Assembly (NCBI RefSeq): GCF_000247695.1
Contig: NW_004624805.1
Coordinates: 4,514,946-4,578,945, forward strand
Length of the DNA: 64,000 bases
Direction of reading: 5' to 3'
DNA from: Heterocephalus glaber
Lineage: Eukaryota; Chordata; Mammalia; Rodentia; Bathyergidae
Position numbers and translations under genes: made by a program. Under the pieces are notes generated by a model. That model worked only from the letters and a program-made list of their open reading frames with translations, was not told the origin of the DNA and searched no databases. Below are positions 10,218-20,640 of this stretch, piece by piece. Each line of letters starts with the position of its first letter. Position 1 is the stretch's first letter.

Positions 10218-10541
10218 AGTAGTCCCCCTTTATCTGAGAGGGATACATTTCAAGACCCCCACTAGGGCCCTAAAATGGCAGATAGTATTGAACCAAATAT
10301 ACACTACATTTTTTCTCTACACACAGTACAGCGTGGATACCCTGGACAAAGGAATGATTCACTTTTTGGATGAAACAGAACAGAGCAGCATGAGATTTTA
10401 TTGTGCTACTCAGAATGGCCTCTACTTAAAATGTATGAATTGTTTATTACTGCAATTTTCCATTTAACATTTTCAGATGACAGTTGACCAAGGATAATTG
10501 AAATTGCAGAAACTGAAACTGTGAATAAGGGAGAACTACTC
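10218..10541 (+). mobile_element. Tigger/MER2-like nonautonomous DNA transposon
   Basis: The left end 'agtagtcccccttatctga'-like and the right end 'gtgaataagggagaactact' are inverted repeats of each other. The interior 'gatacatttcaagaccccca' and 'gatagtattgaaccaaatat' match the MER2/Tigger pattern. TA lies at the left boundary, as expected for TcMar elements. At about 324 bp it is an internally deleted, nonautonomous copy. Confidence 0.75.
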
Positions 10542-11163
10542 CATAAACTCAGTCTTTATGAAGAGCTGGTCTTTTTCAAGATCCTGGAACTGTAAATACA
10601 GTGTATCATTTATGGGTGGGAATTGAATAGTGCTGGCAGTAAAATAGTCTGATAAAAGCTTGTCTGCTAGATGAGCCAGTTAGGCATCAAACCTTTTATC
10701 CACAACATTAAAATGAATGTGATGATATTTCTGAGAGTGATTGTACATTTGCAGTTGTTCCAAAGCTTGTGATATTAAAGAGCTAGCTCTACTGTTGGAG
10801 AATGGGGAACCCACTGGAAGGAAAACATGTCATTTCATTCAGATCAACAATAAAAACAAGGATTTTCAGTAGAAGGAATCTTTGCTATTAAGCATTTCTT
10901 TGATAGACAATATTTCATCTTCTTTGATTTAGTTGGGCTATTTTGATTTACATATTAAAGGATAGAGATCCTGCGCTATATATATGGTTTATCTAAGCAA
11001 AGACAAAACAAGATTCTTTTTGTAGAAAGCATACATTTTGCACATTGGTTGGCTATATAATACATGTTCCATACCATATATATAGTAATACATAGAATAT
11101 TTGTCACGTATTCACTTGACCTTATACTAAAAGAAAGCTAAAGATTGGTAGAGCACTTTACTT
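10542..11163. other. no gene seen
   Basis: AT-rich unique-looking sequence. No repeat family or exon evidence. Confidence 0.4.
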
Positions 11164-11178
11164 TATCACTTTTACTTT

Positions 11179-11243
11179 TTTTGTTGGCTTTTTTTTTCTT
11201 TTTGAGACAAGGTCTCCCTATGTAGTTCAGGCTGGCCTTGAAC
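11179..11243 (-). mobile_element. 5'-truncated B1 with target-site duplication
   Basis: Only the 3' part of B1 is present on the minus strand ('gagacaaggtctccctatgt', 'aggctggccttgaac'). It is flanked by 15-bp direct repeats, tatcacttttacttt, at 11164-11178 and 11244-11258. It is a genuinely truncated insertion, not a decayed full copy. Confidence 0.9.
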
Positions 11244-11275
11244 TATCACTTTTACTTTTAAGATTTAGTAGACTT

Positions 11276-11393
11276 AAGCCGGGTGTGATGATGCATGCCT
11301 ATAATCCCAGCACTCGGGAGGCTGAGGGAGGAGGATCACTGTGAGTTCAAGGCCTGCCTGGACTATACAGCAAGACCCTGTATCCAAAAAAAA
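11276..11393 (+). mobile_element. B1 SINE with 16-bp target-site duplication
   Basis: 'gccgggtgtgatgatgcatg' to the A-tail, without the internal duplication. Identical 16-bp repeats aagatttagtagactt lie at 11260-11275 and 11394-11409. It is a recent insertion. Confidence 0.94.
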
Positions 11394-11688
11394 AAGATTT
11401 AGTAGACTTGACTACTCAGGTATTCTAAATGTAAACCCAGTGTCTACGAAGAAGTGCAGCAAAATGTACTTTGATTTAGCTGTCAAATGCAAATCTAAGT
11501 ACGGTATCTATAATTCAAATGCAGCCTTTTCATTTTCTCATTGCTGTGCTGAGAATAAGCACATGACTTATCAGAATCAAAGTACAGTGTGTGTCCTGAC
11601 TGCAGAATCTTCAAATCAATATGTGAAAGTAGTTCAAAGTATATTTTGCCAATTTTGACTCACTGTGAAATAACTTTCTAGCTCAGGT

Positions 11689-11842
11689 GGTGGTGCACAC
11701 CTGTATTCCCACCACTCGGGAGGCTGAGGCAGGGGATTGCCCATGAGTTCAAGGCCAGCCTGGGCTACATAGTGAGTTCAAGACCACCCTAAACTACATA
11801 GTGAGACTTTGTCTCAAAAAAAACAAAAAGAAAGAAAGAAAA
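11689..11842 (+). mobile_element. B1 SINE with internal duplication
   Basis: 'ggtggtggtgcacacctgta', then 'agcctgggctacatagtgag' and 'caccctaaactacatagtga', then an A-rich tail with GAAA units. Confidence 0.9.
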
Positions 11843-11924
11843 CCCAAATTTCAGGGCTTTAAGGAAAAATGTGTATAAGATCTGACTAACCTCATTGTAG
11901 AATTCTTTACTATCTCTCTAAATA

Positions 11925-12003
11925 TACACACATGCACATACATATACATATATATGTGACGTATTTACATCTAGCCATAATATATATATACATTTACATA
12001 TAA
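11925..12003. repeat. (TA)/(CATA) low-complexity tract
   Basis: Alternating ATATAC/CATATA units over about 80 bases. Confidence 0.7.
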
Positions 12004-12042
12004 CTTGGGTTCAGTCACTTATTTCTTTTTTTTTTTTTTTTT

Positions 12043-12116
12043 GGTACTGGGGATCAAACTCGGGTCCTTGCGCTTGCATAGCAGGCAGCGAAACCACTGA
12101 GCTAAATCCCTGGCCC
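12043..12116 (-). mobile_element. ID-type SINE
   Basis: 'ggtactggggatcaaactcg' to 'gctaaatccctggccc', reverse-complement ID with a poly-T (A-tail) at 12025-12042. A second poly-T run follows at 12119-12144. Confidence 0.88.
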
Positions 12117-12333
12117 TTCTTTTTTTTTTTTTTTTTTTTTTTTTAAGCATGACATTAATAAAGTTTAATTCATAGTTTTCCCAAACCAATGTAGAAATTT
12201 AGATTCTCCTGAGATGAGTTAAAAAAATTTTAAAAAGTCATTAGGTACAAAAATACACAGCAAAAACTAATGAAAAAATGGAGAAAGAGACAAAAATAAA
12301 GTCACAGGAGTGAATTAAAAACTGCATTGTGAA

Positions 12334-12363
12334 GGCCAGGGATTTAGCTCAATGGTGCCGCTG
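12334..12363 (+). mobile_element. ID-type SINE head fragment
   Basis: 'ggccagggatttagctcaat' followed by 'ggtgccgctgcc' is the first 30 bases of the ID. It joins directly to PIGB-like sequence. A truncated ID or a rearrangement breakpoint are both possible. Confidence 0.6.
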
Positions 12364-12832
12364 CCACAGAACACCATACAGAACGGTGAAACTGGATAGA
12401 TAAACCTGAATCCTTTGTGGCCCAACATGCCGTATGCCGACAGTGTCCACAGCACAGGCACCAGCAGTGCCCTGCAGCGCCCCGGGGCTCACACACAGCC
12501 GTGGAGGAAGAAGGGCAGGTGGGGTCCCAGGACAGCTGGGAGCCCCTGGCCGAGGTACCAGTGCCACGGGTGGGAGCCGTAGAAGCTGCCCAAGCCCTGC
12601 AGCACATTGAACCTTAGGAAGTTGAGCTGCACCAGTGTCCATTGGCCAAAAAAATACGATCAATCACCAGAGAGACTCAGAGCTATAAACCCAACAGGGC
12701 AAAAGCCACGCAGAACGAGACGGCACTTTGCGGGCTCCGGGACCCATGGGATGATGGCCATGGGGGATGAGGCAGGCCAGGGCCACCAGGGAGGTGTGCT
12801 TCATGCTGTCCGCGGGTCAGCCACTGATTTCT
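12364..12832 (-). pseudogene. PIGB: PIGB pseudogene fragment (GPI mannosyltransferase 3)
   Basis: Minus-strand translation gives segments typical of PIGB, the ER enzyme that adds the third mannose to the GPI anchor. In order they are SLVALA, CPVGFIALSLS, a block with [18 protein letters not shown], the hallmark [10 protein letters not shown], then [11 protein letters not shown] and [16 protein letters not shown]. Together they cover roughly 140 residues of the C-terminal half of the luminal/membrane part. It is broken: an in-frame stop follows the HGCV block, frameshifts occur near the 7-T run (12648-12654 region) and in the LSLSL segment, and bases are missing after SLVALA. Several exons' worth of protein is contiguous, so I infer a processed copy, but no poly-A tail or target duplication is visible. 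The 3' end stops at an ID fragment. Confidence 0.85.
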
Positions 12833-13439
12833 ACATCGCTATTGCTCTCCCATCCTATATCCCATTTATTATAACCTTCGAAGGTGCAAACATTTGTAAG
12901 TTTTGTTTTCTCAAGCCCAAGGTTATAAGCAAGAGAGCTCAGTCAGCCACTAAGTGAAGTCTAGCACAACCTTATGTCACCTATCACCATGTTTGTTTAT
13001 TTTCAATCAGCAGTCAGCATAACAGTTGCTTTAGCTCAGCTGAAATGGAAGGGAAGGAGTGGACTCAGGACTCAGCTGCCTGGCTCTTGCTTCCAATCCT
13101 CGCCAACACCACAGATAGAGGAATCCCACAACCCACAAGATTTTTTCCAGGACTGAAACTTTCATTCATATTTTTCATTCAACATGTATCGATTGACCCT
13201 TGTAGTAAGGACCGGGCCCTGAGGTTACAATGGGGAAAATATACCTACACTCTGTTCTCCTGGAGGTGAAAGCTGAGTGGAAAAGACTAGTTTATAAAGC
13301 TAGTTGAGGGGAACATCTAATTTAAAAAAAACAGATTCTCCCCAGAACCATTTATTAAATAATTCATAATGCTGTTATACACCAAGATTTCATGTATTCA
13401 TGGACCCCTTAAGATGATAGATACTAAGATTCTATTGAT
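12833..13439. other. no gene; possible L2/MIR remnant at 13150-13270
   Basis: 'ttcattcaacatgtatcgat' followed by a gap-ridden 'ctgaggttacaatggggaaa' resembles the L2/MIR 3' pattern. The rest is unclassified. Confidence 0.35.
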
Positions 13440-13760
13440 CTATTTGTATATACTTTTACTTTGTAAATTGTAAAACAGCAGAGTCAAAAAAAATTACAAT
13501 AAGTACCTACATACCTATCATCTAGATTCTACAATTAGTATTTCACTCTCCTTTCTTTCTTGTGAATTCAGCCAGTTATACATCACTTTATCCATCCATT
13601 AATTAACTAATTCACCTTTTGGGGAGCATTTCCAATTAAATCACAAACACAATTACACTTTTCCTTAGATACAGTGCTGTACTTCTTTAATTATGATAAC
13701 ACAGTATATTTGTAGTTTCACTGGAGTTTTCAGTGATATATCACAGACATTTTAATATTG
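13440..13760 (-). mobile_element. ancient LINE-1 (L1M-like) fragment
   Basis: 'acaataagtacctacatacc' and 'cacagtatatttgtagtttc' resemble reverse-complement 3' sequence of ancient L1M families. It is strongly diverged. Confidence 0.4.
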
Positions 13761-14100
13761 GAATAGTTGCCTATTAAGAATATGAAAAATGACCAAAGCT
13801 GAGACCACAAAGGCTTGCTTAATGGGAGAGCTCATGTAGCTTATGTTCCTCTCAACCCAGGACTCTACCCTGATTATCCGGGTCCTGGGACCCTTAAATC
13901 TGAGGGAAACTTAAATTTTCAGACTCAACTTCATGTTGCCACAGGAGGCAGTTTAAATTTATCTCTGAGGGCAAACTGTTCCCTTGTTTCCTGGTTTTGG
14001 GGCAAAAACATATTATGGACTTTTTGAAAAAGAAAGATTCTATTTTAAAAAAAAAAGATTCAGGAAAATGAGGAGCTAAACTTCTGAATAATCAATATTT

Positions 14101-14136
14101 TCTTGCTTGCTTGCTTGCTGTCTTGCTTTCTTGCTT
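14101..14136. repeat. (CTTG)n simple repeat
   Basis: About eight CTTG/CTTT units, likely the degraded tail of the adjoining SINE. Confidence 0.7.
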
Positions 14137-14137
14137 T

Positions 14138-14308
14138 GACTGTACTGGAGATTGAACTCAGGTCCTTTGTACTGAGCTACATCCCCAGCATTTTTTATTT
14201 TTTAAGACAGGCTGTCTTTAAGTTGGCCAGATTAGATCAAACTTGCAATCCTCTTGCCTCAGCCTTCCAGAGTGCTGGGATAACAGGCATGGGCCACCAT
14301 ACCCAGCT
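14138..14308 (-). mobile_element. B1-dID composite SINE
   Basis: The plus strand gives the ID part 'tgtactggagattgaactca' and 'gctacatccccagca', then a B1 part from 'gacaggctgtctttaagttg' to 'gctgggataacaggcatggg'. Confidence 0.8.
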
Positions 14309-14439
14309 TTTCTGCATAATGTCAAACATCTGTCTTGGTTGTAGGGTTATATCCTTGAACATTATGCTTTCTTTAGGATAATGTTTCATTCTTTAAAATG
14401 GCTTTGTTCTTTTCTGTCCTTGAAAGTTATCAGTTACTC

Positions 14440-14525
14440 TTGCAGATGTATATGTGTATTCTTCATGTTCTTGTTAAACAAAGATCAAAGTACCTGGCAC
14501 ATAATAAGTACTCAATAAAAGTTAA
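14440..14525 (+). mobile_element. MIR 3' fragment
   Basis: 'cctggcacataataagtact' then 'caataaaagttaatcattat' is the typical MIR/L2 shared 3' end on the plus strand. Confidence 0.55.
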
Positions 14526-15425
14526 TCATTATTAATAATAAAAATACTGATCTTCCAAAGATCATATAAGATAAAGCCTCAGACTCTTCATGTTTTAGCA
14601 GGAAGGGAAGTGAAGTCTTACAAGGTAGAAACATTAGGCATATTTGAGTTATAGATTATCTCAGAACATTATTGCTGCACCTGTAGTTACTGTGGCTATT
14701 TAATTTTCCAGAGACATGGCTGCTAACTAGTGAGAAATTACTGGTTAATGGTTCCTGCCTGAGAGGCAGATAGACAACAGAAAGCATTGCTAGATGGGAA
14801 GGGTCCAGGAAGTCAGGAAGGATTCAGGATTCCAGCTCTCAACGTCTCTTCCCCTTTCCTTGTTCAGCTGCTCTTCTCCCCTGACCTGAAAACCTCTCCT
14901 CAGTGACGGGTTTTAAACCTAGTCACAATGCAGTACAAACTGCTAACAGTTTGAAGTATTGGCCTCTCCCAGGGAAATTAACATTTTAACTGGGATCGAA
15001 ATTTAATGTAGTAAGGCTGCCTGCAGGGGCTGGGAACAGAAATGAACAAGACAGTCCAGTCTAAGACCACAGGGTCTAGCGAGGACTGGGTGCAAATTCA
15101 AACTCAGTTTTTTAAAAAATCACTGTGCCAGCCAAACAAAATATGCTGGAAGACTTGATTCAGCTTTCAGCCTGCTAGTTTGTTACTCATGAGTTAAAGA
15201 AAATATAAATGTGAAATTAGAATTGTTATCTAGTGGTCCTTGAAAACTGTGTGGGTGGGTCCTTCTTTAGGGAGAAGAGGGAAGGGTAGGAGAGCAGAGG
15301 GTTTAGTAGTTTTTCCAGGGATGCATGTGGCTCCTGGGTGGGCCCCTGTGCTGACCTGTGGAAAGAGCCAAAGGCTCCCCGAGCCAGATGGCTCTAGCTT
15401 CAGAGTCCTTTTTGGTGCAGCCACT
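14526..15425. other. no gene seen
   Basis: Mixed-composition sequence. No repeat family recognised and no credible exon. Confidence 0.4.
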
Positions 15426-15560
15426 TACTTACAAGAGGATCTTGAAGGAGTTACTAGAATGATTCTTACCCACTGGGCTGTTGAGAAGGCTCAGTGAGAT
15501 AATACACAGTGTCTGCCTCAGTACAGAGGACCAAGTGCATTTAGTCAACAGCTGTTCACT
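15426..15560 (+). mobile_element. MIR remnant
   Basis: 'aaggctcagtgagataatac' preceded by 'acccactgggctgttgag' matches the central to 3' part of MIR in the plus orientation. Confidence 0.45.
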
Positions 15561-16329
15561 GGTTCCTGAACACGACAGTAACTGTGGTTACATGGACATC
15601 TCCCCTCTCCTGAGGAAGGAAGGCTTTTTTAAAACAAATACTTAGATAAATAAGCATCCTGTAAGTGGGGGAGCCATTCTACATTCATCCAAGAAATGGC
15701 CTCCTCAATTATGTAAGTGCATGGATACATTCTATTTGTCAACAGATAGGAAAAGGAATGTTAAGTTTCATTTCCCTTGAGACATTTCATTCTTAAATCA
15801 AAAATTTCTGTGGTTATTGTTAAAGCCTGCTCCACTTGAGAAATGTTTTCCTATCCCCCCAATCAAACAAAGACAACAAGTCATGAAATAATTATCATTC
15901 TTCAAATAGGAAAATGCACAGTGCTAGACACTCTGGAAGAAACAGAAGCATGAAATGTCTGACCTTAAATTATCAGGTATTTAAAAAATTAACTCAGTAT
16001 GAATGTTCTGACTTTGGCTCTTTTTCTTCCTTTCCCTGAATGTGGGTGTAAGGTGTGTAAGGTCTGGAAGCTGCTGAACCATTCACTCTTCATCTCTGAA
16101 ATTTATGGACTGTAACTGTAGAGTAGAGGACTACATGATAGCCATCCAGAGATATTTTATGTAACTAGCATATAATACAATATAAACAAACACTAGAGTC
16201 AAGGAAGAGCTCTAGACACAATGGAGGTATGGATTGAATTCCAGTGGATTGGAGTCCATGGATTAAATTCTAGTAGGCAAAGAAGGGTCCTGAGACCTGA
16301 CAGCAGCCCATTTGCCTCCCTCAGGCCTC
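15561..16329. other. no gene seen
   Basis: Unclassified AT-rich sequence without reading frames of note. Confidence 0.4.
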
Positions 16330-16430
16330 CTCCCTTCACTTCTTTGAGCCAGTTCTTCCCTGTAACACAGGGATCCAATCCTCTCCTTCTCAGGGACTGG
16401 GAGAATTAAATGAGGCAATGGATGTTTGAG
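16330..16430 (+). mobile_element. MIR remnant
   Basis: 'gggactgggagaattaaatg' then 'aggcaatggatg', with 'taacacagggatccaatcct' before it, follows the MIR order on the plus strand. It is weak. Confidence 0.4.
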
Positions 16431-16519
16431 TCCTCCGTGATGATGTTTTAATTGCCAATGCCTTTCTCTAGCGTGGCTTGCAATCACCCATCCGTCTCCA
16501 CTTTATCCACAGCTCTTTG

Positions 16520-16650
16520 TTTAGACTCTGGCTTGTTCTTGCCTGGAGTTCTGTAGTCGCCTCCTTGCTGATCTCATCCCCAAACCATCCATTCTCCATA
16601 CTGTAGCTTAAACAGTTTGCCACAACCACTTACACAACAACTTAAGAGAC
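16520..16650 (+). mobile_element. LINE-2 fragment
   Basis: 'ctccttgctgatctcatccc' and 'catccattctccatactgta' resemble the L2 3' region in plus orientation. Confidence 0.45.
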
Positions 16651-16669
16651 TTGCAACATTACTTGGCTT

Positions 16670-16930
16670 CCTGTTATTAAGGTATTAGTTATACACAATA
16701 AAATGTACGTATTTTGAAGTGTGTGATGAATTTTGGCGATTGAGTACAATTGTGCGATCACCCAGTACCAAGACACAGATGTGCTCCCTCACTTTTGAGG
16801 TTGGTCTGTCCTTACTCACTGCCAGTCAACTACCGATCAGGTTTCTGTCACTGTACTTTCGTAGTATAGTTTCTGTCGCTGTGCTTTCTGTTACTTTTTA
16901 AAAATAAACTTTTACATTTTAGATTTATGG
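16670..16930 (-). mobile_element. ancient LINE-1 (L1M-like) fragment
   Basis: 'gttatacacaataaaatgta', 'gattgagtacaattgtgcga' and 'gatcaggtttctgtcactgt' follow the order of a reverse-complement L1M 3' region. Confidence 0.5.
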
Positions 16931-16959
16931 AAAAATGACAAAGCTAGTAGTGATATTGT

Positions 16960-17690
16960 GAAATATGTGTTTGGTCCTCATCTTTATTTCCTCTCACATG
17001 GCTCCTGAAGCCCTTGGAATCTGCAGAGTGACAGGTGTTTTTTGTATGTCAGTGAGCTGATTGGAAGCTAGACGGTCCCTAAAAAGACCAGGCATGATTA
17101 GAAGAGTTAAAACTTTTAGCGTGAAGCCTCAACATCCTGGAGGTAAGAGGGGGGTGAGATTGAATTGATTCCCAGTGGCCAGTGATTTAGTCAGTCATGC
17201 CTGCATCATGAAGTCTCCTTAAATCCCCCAAAACACCCCATATGGCGAGAGTTTGGGGAGCTTACAAATAGCAGAACTCATGGAGGTTCCTGGAGGGCTT
17301 TGCACCCAGGGAAGGCATGGGAGTTCCGAGTCCCTTCCCACACACCTTGCCATAAGCTTCTCTGCTGTCTGACTGTTAATCTGAACCCTTTGTGATATCC
17401 TTTATAATAAATGGGTAAATATAAGTCAAGTGTTTCCCTGGTTTCTGTGAGCTATCCTAGAAAATTAATGGAACCTAAGGAGGGGATTGTGGAAACCCCA
17501 ATTTAAAGCAGGTCAGAAATACAGGTGACGAAGTGGGGTGGACTGTCCTGTAGGATCTGACTGTATTTCCGGGTAGTATCAGAACAGAATCGGCTCATAG
17601 GACTCTCAGCTGCTGTCTACTGCAGAAGAATTGCTTGTGAGGGGAAAATACCCACACATCTGATGTCAGGGTTGTGTTGAATGGTACGAG
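16960..17690 (+). mobile_element. ERVL-type LTR (MER21-like)
   Basis: 'gtcagtcatgcctgcatcat' then 'gaagtctccttaaatccccc' at about 17190-17230, 'tgatatcctttataataaat' (with a polyadenylation signal) near 17392, 'gtggaaaccccaatttaaag' near 17489 and 'ggaaaatacccacacatctg' near 17643 occur in the order of an ERVL-class LTR and its 3' extension. This is an ancient shared mammalian insertion, and the family name is tentative. No retroviral reading frame is present. Confidence 0.6.
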
Positions 17691-17855
17691 TAGGAAAAAA
17701 CACTTTGGTTTTTCTTGCCCTTAATGCTAGCATTGAGAGTTTCTGTAAACCCCACACCCAGTTACCCCTATTCCTAACATCTATATGAATATGGTATATT
17801 TGTCACAATTAATAAACTATAATCACAAATGATCTTTAATATCTATTCTTTATTC

Positions 17856-17883
17856 ATATTTCCTTTATGAATAAAGGAAATAT
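17856..17883. repeat. 12-bp perfect inverted repeat, 4-nt loop
   Basis: Arms atatttccttta (17856-17867) and taaaggaaatat (17872-17883) with loop tgaa. It lies in an AT-rich tract, where such a palindrome may arise by chance. Confidence 0.9.
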
Positions 17884-18001
17884 ATTTATATTATATTTTA
17901 TATAAGCCTTTATGAAATGTCCTTTTTCTGTTCCAGGATCCTATCCGTGCTACATCACAGATAGGCTTCTATTGGTGCTAATAGTTTCTTTTTTTTTTTT
18001 T

Positions 18002-18075
18002 GGTACCAGGGATCGAACTCGGGTCCTTGCACTTGCAAGGCAGGCGGTGGAAGCACTGAGCTAAATCCCCGGCCC
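18002..18075 (-). mobile_element. ID-type SINE
   Basis: 'ggtaccagggatcgaactcg' to 'gctaaatccccggccc', nearly identical to the lineage consensus. It appears inserted in the A-tail of the L1 3' end that follows, since both lie between the same target duplication. Confidence 0.9.
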
Positions 18076-18172
18076 TTCTTTTTTTATTATTAATTTTATT
18101 GGTACATTTTAGGTAAACAATACAATGACATTCATCATTGGAAATTTTGCACCTTTACATAATCTCTCTTGG
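18076..18172 (-). mobile_element. 5'-truncated LINE-1 3' end with target-site duplication
   Basis: Contains the lineage L1 terminal motif 'acattcatcattggaaattt' on the plus strand. The unit together with the ID at 18002 is bounded by 15-bp repeats ttggtgctaatagtt at 17972-17986 and 18173-18187. It is a very short (about 90 bp) L1 insertion. Confidence 0.8.
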
Positions 18173-18261
18173 TTGGTGCTAATAGTTCCTAACTTTCTTC
18201 ATTTTTGGTGATCTTGACAGTTCTTCCCAACCCTTTTAATTTATTTATTTATTTTCTTTTG

Positions 18262-18386
18262 TTTTGTTTTTGTTTTTTGAGGAAGGGTCTCCCTTTGTAG
18301 CCCAGACTGGCCTCGAACTCAAGGTGATTCTCCTGCCTCAGCCTCCCGAGTGCTGGGATTACAGGGGTGTGCCACCATGCCCAGCT
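18262..18386 (-). mobile_element. B1 SINE
   Basis: 'gaggaagggtctccctttgt' to 'gtgccaccatgcccagct'. No internal duplication. Flanks 'caacccttttaattt' at 18230 and 'caaccctttttattt' at 18388 look like a target duplication. Confidence 0.88.
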
Positions 18387-18465
18387 TCAACCCTTTTTAT
18401 TTTTAGATACATTTTCATCTTTAACTCTAGTATACAAAGCCCTCTAATACAACATCCTACCTATA

Positions 18466-18838
18466 TTAGTGTGCTAGGGCTGCTGTAACAAAATACCGCA
18501 CTCTGGGTGGCTTAAATAACAGAAATTTATTTTCTCACAGTTCTGAAGACTTTAAATCTAAGATCATGGTTTTGGCATCTTTTTTTTTTCTGAGGTCTCT
18601 CTCATTTCCTTGCTGATGGTATTTTCATGGTACGTACATCCTGATGTCTTCATCCAAGTTTTCTCCTATAAGGACTCCAGTCAGATTGCATTAGGACCCT
18701 CATTTTTAAGCTAGCTATTTTAATTTAGCTGGATCACTTGTTTGAATCCCCTCTCTCTAAATGCAGTTGCATTCTGAGGGACTTAGGGCCTCGGCATATG
18801 AATTTGGGGAGACATAGTCTAGCCCATTACATGACCCG
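18466..18838 (-). mobile_element. MLT1-type MaLR LTR
   Basis: 'ctagggctgctgtaacaaaa', 'aacagaaatttattttctca', 'gaatttggggagacatagt' and 'ctagcccattacat' occur in the reverse-complement order of MLT1. It is an ancient non-coding LTR. Confidence 0.8.
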
Positions 18839-19124
18839 ATGGTCTTGCCTTTCAGTCTGCCTCTGTCCACAGCCCCTCATTCCTCACTCATCTTTTCAGG
18901 ACTCATCTTTTTAGAACTCAGGGGGTTTTCTATGCTTTCAGAAATCGATAACGCTGATTCAAAGGATCCCATGTCATCCTCCCCTGCTGCTACCACCAGT
19001 CAGTTGTGCAGTATTATGTAACACTCCCCCAAATGGCTTTGGTCATCTCTTGGTGAGAGGAGAAACTTCCATACATGGAATTGCCTCTCTTTTGGCCAAG
19101 CTGTGACAATCAGGTCACTTATCT

Positions 19125-19395
19125 CTGGGTGTGTTAGCTTTCTGACAGTGTGACAAAATACCCAAGAGGAGGGAAGGTTTATCAGGATAAATAAACCGCA
19201 CAGTTTCAGAGAGTTCAGACTGCGGCTGACTGGCCCTGTTGCTTCTTGGGCTGCGGTGCGGCAGCTGATTTCATGGCAGCTGAGAGGCAAATAGAGAGAA
19301 AGAGGAAGGGCCAGGGTCCCAGCATCCCATCAAGGACATGCCCATGGCCTGACTTCCTCCCATTAGACCCCTGCTGGCACCACAGGCTGGAAACA
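19125..19395 (-). mobile_element. MaLR LTR fragment
   Basis: 'gtgttagctttctgacagtg' with 'tgacaaaatacccaagag', 'gcagctgatttcatggcagc' and 'gacttcctcccattagaccc' follow a MaLR LTR on the minus strand. The far end is missing. Confidence 0.55.
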
Positions 19396-19974
19396 GGGCC
19401 CTTCGGTCATACTCACCCAGGCTGTAGCAACGTGTATGGTATGCTTGGTGGCTGAGAGGAGCCTGGGTCGGTGTTCGGGAGTATCAGAAAATAAAACTTG
19501 ACAGTAACAGAGTGAAGGTAAAAAGGAGTGAAAGAGAATAAGCAAATGTAAATTCAGTGCTTCTCCGAATCTTAATGCTGGGGGCCGAGAGGTGGGGAGG
19601 AAGATTAAGGAACCGCCAGTCATGCTTCTTCCTTCTCAATGCCAGACACGTTGGATTATGTCTTATTACTGATCAAAGCAATCAATATACAATGCATTAC
19701 CGTGTACTCTGCATTTCTCTTCAGTCTATTGACGCAAACTGAGCTCACACACTTCTAATTGTAAGAAACGCACTTGAGCAAGGGTTGCAGCTGAGGTGCT
19801 CTGAAATCCACTGCTGGGAGGCGCTGTTCCTGGGGTCGCTTCCAGCCAGTCACAGTGCAGCACACCGGTCCTCTGAGGGCTGCCTTGGCTTTGAGGACTC
19901 CTTCCCAGCTTTGTTGAAACGCTTTCAACTGCACAGTGATCCAGAGCACCTCATTCCACATTCTTTCTCCTCCA
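19396..19974. other. no gene seen
   Basis: Moderately GC-rich. Short frames on both strands have no recognisable domain. Confidence 0.4.
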
Positions 19975-20140
19975 CTCAGAGTCTACGGCACTTTCCTTTC
20001 ACTGAGACACAATACCCAACACCCGCACCTTAAAGGAGAGGTTTGTTTCGGCTCACAGTTGCAGCCTGTGGTCAGAGCTGGGTCCAAGCCAGAGAGCTGA
20101 CGGCAGGGGGCGCGGCGGGGGAGACGGTGCCCACCTGCGG
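19975..20140 (-). mobile_element. MaLR LTR, first part of a split copy
   Basis: 'gagacacaatacccaacacc' and 'gaggtttgtttcggctcaca' are the reverse-complement MaLR 3' end. The sequence is interrupted at about 20140 by an unrelated GC-rich segment and resumes near 20765. Confidence 0.55.
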
Positions 20141-20260
20141 CGGGTGGGTGAGTGGTCAGTCTGTGGGGAATTGTCCAGCTGAGCTGAGTCTGCGAGGCTT
20201 TGGGTGTGGAAGACCCAGGTGAGGACTGTTGTCGGAAGGCATAAAAGGAGAACTAGAGTC

Positions 20261-20272
20261 GGGGGGGGGGGG
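20261..20272 (+). repeat. run of 12 G
   Basis: An uninterrupted G homopolymer inside the GC-rich segment at 20141-20764. Its length is prone to sequencing error. Confidence 0.85.
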
Positions 20273-20329
20273 TGTGTTCATGATGCTGATTTCCCAGGAG
20301 AAACTTGCTTTTCCTGATATGAACTTGAT

Positions 20330-20640
20330 TTCTCCTAGGAAGAGGAACTTAGGTTCTCGCTGTTGCCATGGACGGCTGCTCTTCTCTTTGTGCTGCCGTT
20401 CTCTTTCGTCTTGAGCGTAGCTTCCTAGCTCCAGGCAGATTCTCTAGCTTCCAGCGCCAGCCCTTGGGCTTTCCCGGCGCAGACCTGTAGGTCTTCCACG
20501 GTGGATTCCTCGTCCTCCTGATAGAACTTGCAGGAGACATTGCCGTGGGCTCTAGGCCTGCGGCTGTACTCGTGGGCGACACTGCTGAGGGATCCAGGCC
20601 CTCGGCTGGATTCTTCGGGTCTCTAGCGCACAGACAGATC
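20330..20640 (-). pseudogene. decayed coding-like fragment, source gene unknown
   Basis: On the minus strand one frame runs from about 20580 to 20430 and reads HGNVSCKFYQEDEESTVEDL and onward before a stop. A frame shifted by one or two bases then continues open for about 55 codons from there, with QDERERQHKEKSS. The lysine/glutamate-rich, acidic composition and the frame hand-over suggest a processed or fragmentary pseudogene carried in the insert that splits the MaLR. I do not recognise the parent gene. There is no poly-A tail or target duplication that I can confirm, so chance open frames in GC-rich DNA remain possible. Confidence 0.35.

Noticed and set aside
17856..17883. Functional hairpin
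   Set aside because: A 12-bp AT-rich palindrome is within chance expectation for a low-complexity AT tract.
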